From: an uncultured Prevotellaceae bacterium
GTDB lineage: Bacteria; Bacteroidota; Bacteroidia; Bacteroidales; Bacteroidaceae
Reading direction: 5' to 3'
NCBI GenBank assembly: GCA_902477365.1
Contig: CABSGW010000053.1
Coordinates: 1 to 12,935 of the forward strand
Length of the DNA stretch: 12,935 nt
Numbering within the stretch: the stretch's first letter is position 1; each line of letters opens with the position of its first letter. The notes beneath the pieces are model-generated. The model searched no databases and had not been told where the DNA came from. It saw only the letters and a list, made by a program, of their open reading frames with translations. This document shows, piece by piece, positions 8,001 to 12,935 of the stretch. A program made the position numbers and the translations under genes.

Positions 8001-8944
8001 GCCCACATCACTTCATCTCCGTATAAAAGTGATTGGCTCATAGCCTCATCAATCAAGTCATAAGCCAAAGGTTCTTCCTCTTTACTTTTAGGAAATACAG
8101 CCAACAGGCTGCGATGACGCAAATCGTAAATAGTTTGACTCAAGTCCGGCTTTAGCAACAAAGAAGCGATTTCAAGTTGTATGCGGCATTGCCAATATAG
8201 ATTATTAGCTGATTTGCTTAGCACATAGCCATACAATAAACGATCAAAACGTTTCATCGCACGATCCATATCCGTAACATCTACCGACAAAGCCGAAATA
8301 TAATAGTAGGCAATTGAGGCTACCGTATCGGACAAAACATAATCTGCACTGATTTTAGCCAATTCCCCTTTAGCAGACTCCCACAATTGCTGATCTACAA
8401 AATAGGCAGCAGAGGCCAGATAATAATCAGTTTCTATTTGTTGCAAATACTGCTTTTCTACTTCCTCAAAGTAGGGTTCTTCTTCCTGTATACGCAACAA
8501 AGTTTGAAAAGCCTTATCGCGTGCACCATAAAACTGTTTACTATCTGACGTAGACTGGTACAGATGCATCAAAGAAATAAACGTTTTTGCACGCAAAAAC
8601 TGATTGTTCGTAGCATCCAACGAATTTGTCAGAGAAACAGCAGCACTGTCCGGTTTGTTTTTAAACAAATAAGCATTTCCCAACAAGTAGTAGGCCCTCG
8701 CTTTTCCATCCGAATATGTATTACTATAATCCACAGCTTGTTGTGCATACGAGACTAGTTTGGGTTCCTGCGAACCAATCTTCACATCGGCAATATCCTC
8801 CAATGTAACGGCCTGCCGATACATCCACATGGCCGATCGATCATTGAGCGCATCGACTTGTTCCGCCGATTTATCATTGACAAACGATGTACAACTTAAA
8901 AGCAAAAAACTGCACAACAGCATATGGAGAATCGGCTTCGACAT
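5015..8944 (-). CDS. Tandem sensor histidine-kinase-like protein with TPR lipoprotein N-terminus
   Basis: A 1309-residue membrane protein of two fused sensor halves. Half one has a lipoprotein signal with lipobox LLSC (Cys18), a TPR-like helical extracytoplasmic part (about 35-400), a membrane helix (409-430), a coiled-coil-like stretch and a HATPase domain with N box TDNA (633-636), DxGxG (663-667), GGYGLSN (687-693) and a GKGARFSFKLP end (720-730). The place expected for the H box (about 518-540) has no histidine. Half two has a signal-like helix (735-754, AHA at 752-754), an extracytoplasmic segment with YADSxY twice (773, 792), a membrane helix (898-923), a GAF-like region (about 940-1062), an H box with His1105 (IKHETMYYPSRL), and a degenerate ATPase end keeping AEN (1212-1214) but lacking DxGxG and a clear G box. 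Topology is consistent throughout. It resembles Bacteroidales families I recall as DUF5112/DUF5113. It is encoded 2 bp after the antiporter and overlaps its regulator. Confidence 0.87.
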   Translation of the reverse strand: MSKPILHMLLCSFLLLSCTSFVNDKSAEQVDALNDRSAMWMYRQAVTLEDIADVKIGSQEPKLVSYAQQAVDYSNTYSDGKARAYYLLGNAYLFKNKPDSAAVSLTNSLDATNNQFLRAKTFISLMHLYQSTSDSKQFYGARDKAFQTLLRIQEEEPYFEEVEKQYLQQIETDYYLASAAYFVDQQLWESAKGELAKISADYVLSDTVASIAYYYISALSVDVTDMDRAMKRFDRLLYGYVLSKSANNLYWQCRIQLEIASLLLKPDLSQTIYDLRHRSLLAVFPKSKEEEPLAYDLIDEAMSQSLLYGDEVMWAMACRVKAMAAVYEKDYSLSLSLLDQASGVLSQYRNPGLVARICELQSIVYSALSMKQESDSCRNVYLDILENTRLDRAIESRSERLQADYMRQQFLFWMLVILLVMCSAGLFYLYRFSRQKNQKRQTGFALEIQSVNEVISQGNDYSDGDKGISSLYMSVRKWLMQVQKDKESWTEAYSDTQERRQLLVAKWEEEKINGVSCRAKLRYVSALLPYLSRVQYDLSKARAVGDWQERSAYVQELLDHVVRQNLFLTDWIQLQRGRFALKLEIVALNDLFDVLRKTAFSYAWNDIQLEITDTQLLVRADKALTLFMLTTLTDNARKASSRGQRVCVYAQECGSLVEIVVQDEGKGLSEEEQKRLLSRKKTDFSQGGYGLSNCLSILEKYRKSSALFASCELNVYSQKGKGARFSFKLPRVLRSMLIMIGFSLWIGENLCAHAANVNSWMYNDSVVQRASQYADSAYFSNISAHYQNTLCYADSVYACLNKVYARFSLPYSFRLMTYDSLQVYKKPADLILYEKGLFPNYRLLLDVRNESAIAALALNQWNCYTYNNGIYTQLYRLTTQNKALERENRNIKFVSDNMSLVLGLLLLAIGIICLLCCMVYIRMYWLKEMKRRQIQELVMGLFAGCRGVSLLESVFSLLHESYGVKGARFVFATEDKVVYSQAFGIPLSAINESCVERCLASGKQVVSEENTVYCFPLQSLLFDKYKGAFVLNFEHMQADSEDIDLLARYYVPLLSKILFLEIIEGRVLASEITFIHDEMSRLEYEVSLLHVQNQIVDNILSSIKHETMYYPSRLTTMMQRMNPEQKQLFDMEEVVAYYQELLQAFLQQADRIQASCAVSFAAVPVERLFRTLNHLWKVRHSLSGTSMSLVCELASCRELQVRADEVLWMYLAENALRLINSQHQVWQAIRIEAAPEGAFVKFSIEGQALPDALVYVPDKEAVEFLLCSQVIRDHDAGMSCPGCRIDMEKTREGVQIWFTLPKVDENGTV

Positions 8945-8946
8945 GA

Positions 8947-10239
8947 TCAGGAATATGCTTTTGGATACCTAAAAAGGATACTTAAGATGACACATCCCCC
9001 GATGATCATGGGATAGTATAGAAAAGGAATAATTGCAAACGGATTCAACGCGGACAACCCAGATGCCATCAGCAACTGTGCGCCATAAGGGATCAGTCCC
9101 TGAATACAGCAAGAAGACGTATCTAGAATACTGGCACTCTTCCGTTTATCTACGCCATACTTCCCGGCAATATCCCTAGATATCTCACCCACCGAAAGAA
9201 TCGCAATCGTATTATTCGCCGTACACAAATTAGTAACACAGACCAAAGCAGCAATGCAAGACTCCGCCCCTCGCTTTCCGGAAATACGACTCGTCATTTT
9301 CTCTACCAAGAAATCTATTCCGCCATTATACCGAATAATTTCCATCAAGCCACCGGCTAATAAAGAAATCACAATCAGATCGCCCATAGAGACAATACCT
9401 TCACCCATTGCCACAAACCAGGTTTCTAGCCGAAACACTCCGTCACACATTCCGATAATACCTGTAAGAACATTACCTAAAACTAATACAGCCAACACAT
9501 TCACTCCCCAGATAGCCAAACACAGAACTGCCAGATAGGGAATAATCTTAATCCAATCCACCGACTCCAAGATAAAGCCTTCTTGCGGTGCAAATCCCAG
9601 GTAAACATAAATAAGGCCTGTCAGGATTGCAGCCGGCATTACAATACGTACATTCACCTTAAATTTATCGCTCAACTCACATCCCTGAGAACGGGTTGCA
9701 ACTACAGTAGTATCAGAAATGAACGACAAATTGTCGCCAAAAAAGGCACCACCTACCACAACTGCAACCACTAAAGGGAGCACAAGTTCAGCCTTATCGG
9801 CTACACCAACTGCAACCGGCACTAATGCAACAATTGTTCCAACAGACGTACCAATGGAAAGAGACACAAAACAAGCAGCCACAAACAAACCGGCCAAGAG
9901 CAGCTGATCCGGCAACAACCATAAAGTCAAATTCACGGTCGCCTCAATAGCCCCCATCGCTTTAGCCGAAGCGGCAAAAGCACCAGCCAATACAAAGATC
10001 CAAACCATCAACATCAGATTGGGCGCTCCGGCTCCTTTTGAAAATACCGTAATCCGATCATTAACCGAAATCCCCTTGGTGATGGATACAGCATAAAGTG
10101 CTGCAATAACAAAAACAACGACTAACGGTATTTTATAAAAATCGCCAGCCAACAGACTAGCACCTACAAACACGAATATAAATACAAACAATGGACTGAT
10201 GGCCCACAAACCCGATAATGTTGATTTTTGTATACCCAT
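8947..10239 (-). CDS. nhaC: NhaC-family Na+/H+ antiporter
   Basis: A 430-residue inner-membrane protein with 10-12 hydrophobic helices, fitting the Na_H_antiporter (NhaC/MleN-type) family of the ion transporter superfamily. Family landmarks visible are SIGTSVGT (128-135), GDNLSFISDTT (168-178) with charged residues inside membrane segments, TANNT (340-344), and CCIQGLIPYGAQ (377-388). Members exchange Na+ for H+, or couple Na+/H+ to small organic acids (malate-lactate, tyrosine); substrate choice cannot be read from sequence, so nhaC is a family label. The ATG at 10239 is preceded by GGAAGGATA (minus strand, 10257-10249), a Shine-Dalgarno-like stretch. The stop codon is 2 bp before the sensor start, so it appears to be the first gene of the four-gene cluster. 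Whether it is a working antiporter or also an ion sensor for the kinase is open. Confidence 0.88.
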   Translation of the reverse strand: MGIQKSTLSGLWAISPLFVFIFVFVGASLLAGDFYKIPLVVVFVIAALYAVSITKGISVNDRITVFSKGAGAPNLMLMVWIFVLAGAFAASAKAMGAIEATVNLTLWLLPDQLLLAGLFVAACFVSLSIGTSVGTIVALVPVAVGVADKAELVLPLVVAVVVGGAFFGDNLSFISDTTVVATRSQGCELSDKFKVNVRIVMPAAILTGLIYVYLGFAPQEGFILESVDWIKIIPYLAVLCLAIWGVNVLAVLVLGNVLTGIIGMCDGVFRLETWFVAMGEGIVSMGDLIVISLLAGGLMEIIRYNGGIDFLVEKMTSRISGKRGAESCIAALVCVTNLCTANNTIAILSVGEISRDIAGKYGVDKRKSASILDTSSCCIQGLIPYGAQLLMASGLSALNPFAIIPFLYYPMIIGGCVILSILFRYPKAYS

Positions 10240-10507
10240 GATTTATCTATCCTTCCATGTAAGCTAGCTCTACTCTTCTCAATTACTCCGTCTTGACAAT
10301 ACCAATTTTCAGGATGTCTGACCCAAGAACAAACCAACTAAACTTATTCTTCTTCTTTTTATGGCATAAAGTTAAGAAGAAAGCTCGGATTAAAGACCTT
10401 AACACTACAGAAAAGTGCTTCTATTTGTCTGAACACACGAGATATAAGTCCAATTGTAACCTTTAGTTGACAGACTTCATCGAAAACTTATGCTTAAAAA
10501 TACTTCG

Positions 10508-11278
10508 TTATTTGTTCAGGCTGCCCTGATAGGTATATTGTCCTTTTTTCTGTGTCTGACGTCCAAAATCAATGGCATGAACCGGGCAATAATGATAGCA
10601 TGCCAAACAACCACTACAATGACGATTCCATACAGGTTGATGTTCGTCTATCCGAATGTTGCTTACAGGACACACTTTGGCGCACTTTCCGCAACCAATA
10701 CACTTATCGGAACAATGGAAGTAACGATCGGTTACGAGAAAACGATTGAATAAAGGACGAAGAATGTAACTCTTAAATGAAGGCATTGCACCCGGATGCA
10801 AACTAAAATAAACCCGTTTCCGCTCTATTATAGCTTGTATAGCTTCTTCCAAGGCAGGAGTAGCCTCCCGCAGTTTGTTCTGTTCCAGTTCTTTTGCATC
10901 GACATCAAAGCCCGGCAAACAGACATAGGTATTAGGCATACGAATGGAAAAGCCGCTATCAAGCGGTAAATGTCGCTCCTTTAACAAGCTACTTAGAATC
11001 CGGTCGGTGCGTCCTATATCATCTCCACAAGTACAAACAAAAAAGCCGTAATGTCCCCCCGTTTGTACAATATTGGCTTGCATAATAAAACGAAGCAGGT
11101 AAGCCGGAGGGCCCCAAGCATACACCGGAAACACCCAACCAATGGTTTCACCTTCGTCCAGCTGAAACGTCTCTTTAAATGAGGCTGGAGTAACCGCTAT
11201 GGCCTGTTCATGCAATGCCGCTGCCAATTGCGACGCAACCCATTGACTGTTACCCGTACCAGAGAAATAAAAGATCAT
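10508..11278 (-). CDS. Flavodoxin/ferredoxin fusion (EFR1-family ferredoxin-like)
   Basis: A 256-residue cytoplasmic electron-transfer protein. The N-terminal half is flavodoxin-like: the FMN phosphate loop SGTGNS (6-11), PVYAWGPP (51-58) and VCTCGDDIG (81-89). The C-terminal part has two [4Fe-4S] ferredoxin motifs: Cys193-x2-Cys196-x2-Cys199-x3-Cys203-Pro, and Cys221-x2-Cys224-x2-Cys227-x3-Cys231-Pro. An extra Cys189 precedes the first motif. This order and size match the EFR1 family found in many anaerobes. The electron partners are not known. The start at 11278 lies 3 bp after the ispE stop codon, so the two are very probably co-transcribed. As IspG and IspH of the same isoprenoid pathway need reduced flavodoxin or ferredoxin, a role as their donor is possible, but this is inference from position only. 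Confidence 0.9.
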   Translation of the reverse strand: MIFYFSGTGNSQWVASQLAAALHEQAIAVTPASFKETFQLDEGETIGWVFPVYAWGPPAYLLRFIMQANIVQTGGHYGFFVCTCGDDIGRTDRILSSLLKERHLPLDSGFSIRMPNTYVCLPGFDVDAKELEQNKLREATPALEEAIQAIIERKRVYFSLHPGAMPSFKSYILRPLFNRFLVTDRYFHCSDKCIGCGKCAKVCPVSNIRIDEHQPVWNRHCSGCLACYHYCPVHAIDFGRQTQKKGQYTYQGSLNK

Positions 11279-11281
11279 AAG

Positions 11282-12109
11282 CTATATGTATATTTCCTGC
11301 TGGAAAGTAAAACAATCGGCAAACACGGTTTTGACAGATTCAACCGGATGTTTGAACAAACCGAAAACAGCACTTCCGCTACCGCTCATTGAAGCATATA
11401 CAGCCCCCATATCATACAAAGTGTCTTTAATAACACCTATTTGCGGTTGCAGTTTGAAAACACTTGCTTCAAAATCATTGGTTACATAGTCACGCCACAC
11501 TTCAATAGGTTTCTGCATGGTATTCATCAAATCATACTCGGGTTTACGGGGACAAACAGACGCATAAGCATCTTTTGTTGAAATAGAAACATTGGGCTTT
11601 ATCAGCACAATTGTCCATCCCTTCAAGGAAACCGGACAGGGCTTAAAGACATTGCCGATGCCCGTGGCATACACAGGAGTATTCCGAATGAAAAAAGCAC
11701 AATCTGCACCTAAACGTCCAACCTTTTCTTCCATTTGCTCATCACTCAACCTTAAATCGAATAGTTCATTCAATCCCTTCATCATAAAAGCCGCATCGCT
11801 ACTGCCTCCGCCCAGTCCTGCGCCTGTAGGTATATGTTTGTATAGATGCACCTTAACCGGTGGTAAATTGAACTCTTCGTGTAGCAATTCATAAACTTTA
11901 TAAACAAGATTCTGAGTCATATCGCCCTCTATCGTAATGCCTGCTTGCTGAAAATCAGACGTGTCGACACCCTGTTTCTGAACCTCAATTTGCAAACTAT
12001 CACGTAACGGTATGGGATAGAATACGGTTTCAAGGTTGTGATAGCCATCGGCCCGTTTTTCGGTTATATATAATCCTAAATTGATTTTGGCATTGGGGTA
12101 AATAAGCAT
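11282..12109 (-). CDS. ispE: 4-diphosphocytidyl-2-C-methyl-D-erythritol kinase
   Basis: A 275-residue cytoplasmic GHMP kinase that phosphorylates the 2-hydroxyl of CDP-methylerythritol with ATP, in the MEP pathway for isoprenoid precursors. Visible family features are the N-terminal PNAKINLGL (5-13, with Lys8), DGYHNLETVF (21-30), the ATP-binding glycine-rich GAGLGGGSSDAA (96-107), the catalytic Asp136 in GADCAFF (134-140), and SGSGSAVFG (242-250) near the C-terminus. Length is usual for the family. The ATG at 12109 was chosen because the IspE N-terminus MLIYPNAKINL begins there; the frame extends to a TTG at 12133, which adds eight residues without family support. It begins a two-gene unit with the flavodoxin/ferredoxin gene and diverges from the tamL-like gene. 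A -7 element lies about 75 bases upstream. Confidence 0.97.
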   Translation of the reverse strand: MLIYPNAKINLGLYITEKRADGYHNLETVFYPIPLRDSLQIEVQKQGVDTSDFQQAGITIEGDMTQNLVYKVYELLHEEFNLPPVKVHLYKHIPTGAGLGGGSSDAAFMMKGLNELFDLRLSDEQMEEKVGRLGADCAFFIRNTPVYATGIGNVFKPCPVSLKGWTIVLIKPNVSISTKDAYASVCPRKPEYDLMNTMQKPIEVWRDYVTNDFEASVFKLQPQIGVIKDTLYDMGAVYASMSGSGSAVFGLFKHPVESVKTVFADCFTFQQEIYI

Positions 12110-12183
12110 AAATCTAAAAGTTTGATAAGACAATGTCGTTTTAACACCTAACTGTTTTTACCTAAATTAAGAAGGCTTTTCTG

Positions 12184-12191
12184 CAAAGCTA
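12184..12191 (-). promoter_or_regulatory. -7 element for the ispE operon
   Basis: The minus strand reads TAGCTTTG, an exact TAnnTTTG match, in the divergent gap about 75 bases upstream of the ispE ATG. No clear -33 box was found. It is back-to-back with the plus-strand element at 12216-12223, and their upstream regions overlap, so the two promoters could compete. Confidence 0.55.
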
Positions 12192-12215
12192 CGAAGTTAT
12201 TTTTTATTATTGTCT

Positions 12216-12223
12216 TATCTTTG
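12216..12223 (+). promoter_or_regulatory. -7 element of the tamL-like gene, very close to its ATG
   Basis: TATCTTTG matches TAnnTTTG exactly and ends 8 bases before the ATG at 12232. With the usual spacing to the transcription start in Bacteroides, the mRNA would begin within a few bases of the start codon, giving a leaderless or almost leaderless message. No in-frame ATG exists downstream before the lipobox that could give a longer leader. Confidence 0.55.
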
Positions 12224-12231
12224 CAAGCAAA

Positions 12232-12935
12232 ATGCATGTTTCATATCCAAAATGTCTGTTGGCAATAAAATGCAGTTGGAAGAGCTTATCAGTTCTTCTC
12301 CTTTTGTTATGCTTTAGCGGATGTTCATCTTCAAAGTTCATGGCCGATGGAGAAAGTATTCTTTCTGCGGTATCGGTATCCTCAAAAGACAAACAAATTA
12401 AAGCCTCTTCTTATCGGCGCTATGTACGTCAAGAACCTAATTCCCGATGGTTCAACATGGTTAAAGTGCCTCTCGGCATCTATTGTCTTTCAGGCACAGA
12501 CAGTACTAAGAAGAGAAACCGCTTTATCCGTAAACTGGGCGAACCCCCTGTTATCTACGACTCTACACGAACCTCCCTATCCAAACAATACATCAAACAA
12601 GCCTTATACAATAAAGGTTTTTTGCATGCACATGTAGAGTCAAACGTTCAAAGTAAGAAGAAAAAGACCAAAGTAGCTTATCATATTTATCCGGGACAAC
12701 TATATACCATCCGGTCTATCCGATGGGTGGTAGACAATCCTCAAATCAATGAAATACTTCAAAAAGATTCAGCAGCATCTCTGTTGCGTAAAGGTATGCC
12801 ATGCGATGTAAACCTGTTGGAGCAAGAGCGTAAACGTATATTCATTCTGTTACAGAACAAGGGATATTACAAAATACATAAAGAATTTGTTTCTTTCCAA
12901 GCCGACACTTGTAGCGGATGTACCGAAATGGATCT
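12232..12935 (+). CDS. TamL-like outer-membrane lipoprotein of the TamA/BamA family, partial
   Basis: The 5' part (234 codons) of a larger gene running off the window. The protein starts with a lipoprotein signal: a hydrophobic run at 19-28 followed by lipobox FSGC with Cys31, then CSSSKFMADGE, matching the usual start of TamL (TamA-like lipoprotein of Bacteroidota). POTRA-like segments follow; YRRYVRQEPNSRW (61-73), LGIYCLSGTDSTKKRNRFIR (81-100), GEPPVIYD (103-110) and two NKG(F/Y) motifs (128-131, 209-212) agree with my memory of TamL proteins. The C-terminal 16-strand barrel expected for Omp85 proteins would lie beyond 12935. TamL is thought to act with TamB in outer-membrane protein or lipid insertion, and tamB is often the next gene in Bacteroidota. 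The start at 12232 is the only in-frame ATG before the lipobox. It diverges from ispE. Confidence 0.87.
   Translation, partial: MHVSYPKCLLAIKCSWKSLSVLLLLLCFSGCSSSKFMADGESILSAVSVSSKDKQIKASSYRRYVRQEPNSRWFNMVKVPLGIYCLSGTDSTKKRNRFIRKLGEPPVIYDSTRTSLSKQYIKQALYNKGFLHAHVESNVQSKKKKTKVAYHIYPGQLYTIRSIRWVVDNPQINEILQKDSAASLLRKGMPCDVNLLEQERKRIFILLQNKGYYKIHKEFVSFQADTCSGCTEMD

Noticed and set aside
10330..10337. Possible -7 element for the antiporter operon (TTGGTTTG on the minus strand)
   Set aside because: One mismatch to TAnnTTTG, no -33 box, and about 90 bases from the ATG; too weak to annotate. No exact match was found in 10240-10507.
10369..10412. GTTAAG/CTTAAC pair as terminator after the flavodoxin/ferredoxin gene
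   Set aside because: Only 6 A/T-rich base pairs with a loop of more than 20 bases and no T-run after the stem.

Overview
The window looks like chromosomal DNA of a Bacteroidales member (Bacteroides/Parabacteroides type). The signs are a TamL-type lipoprotein of the TamA/Omp85 family, a large AsmA-like protein with a Bacteroidota-style N-terminus, a TPR lipoprotein sensor kinase, and -7 elements matching the Bacteroides TAnnTTTG consensus. Genus cannot be fixed from the sequence alone. Apart from the last gene, every gene is on the minus strand. I see no tRNA, rRNA, insertion sequence, integrase or CRISPR array.

Layout, left to right. Positions 1-406 are non-coding and hold three palindromes. 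A GNAT acetyltransferase (407-961) follows, then an AsmA-like envelope protein (1117-3600) with its own terminator and a good -7 promoter element. Next is a tightly packed four-gene minus-strand cluster, transcribed from high to low coordinates: a NhaC-family Na+/H+ antiporter (10239-8947), a 1309-residue sensor protein (8944-5015), a response regulator (5034-4306) and a 198-residue membrane protein (4316-3720). The junctions are 2 bp apart, then overlapping by 20 bp, then overlapping by 11 bp, so the four are very probably one translationally coupled operon. Further right, ispE (12109-11282) and a flavodoxin/two-[4Fe-4S] protein (11278-10508) form a second two-gene unit with a 3 bp gap. Finally, a plus-strand tamL-like gene starts at 12232 and runs off the end of the window, diverging from ispE across 122 bp that carries two oppositely oriented -7 elements.

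The most interesting part is the antiporter/sensor/regulator/mini-protein cluster. The sensor reads as two histidine-kinase-like halves fused in one chain, each with its own extracytoplasmic part and membrane helix. The first half keeps the ATP-binding N, DxGxG and GxGL boxes but has no phospho-acceptor histidine. The second half keeps an H-box histidine (His1105) but has lost the DxGxG and clear G boxes. This suggests division of labour: one half binds ATP and the other carries the phosphate. The last cistron resembles the p-aminobenzoyl-glutamate transporter family AbgT, but with its central part missing and its C-terminal half absent, so it is unlikely to transport and may be a membrane accessory or signalling part. 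With the NhaC antiporter in front, the working idea is a membrane or ion-state sensing module. This is inference from gene order and residue content.

The other genes are mainly housekeeping: isoprenoid synthesis (IspE) with a low-potential electron carrier beside it, and outer-envelope biogenesis (AsmA-like protein and TamL).
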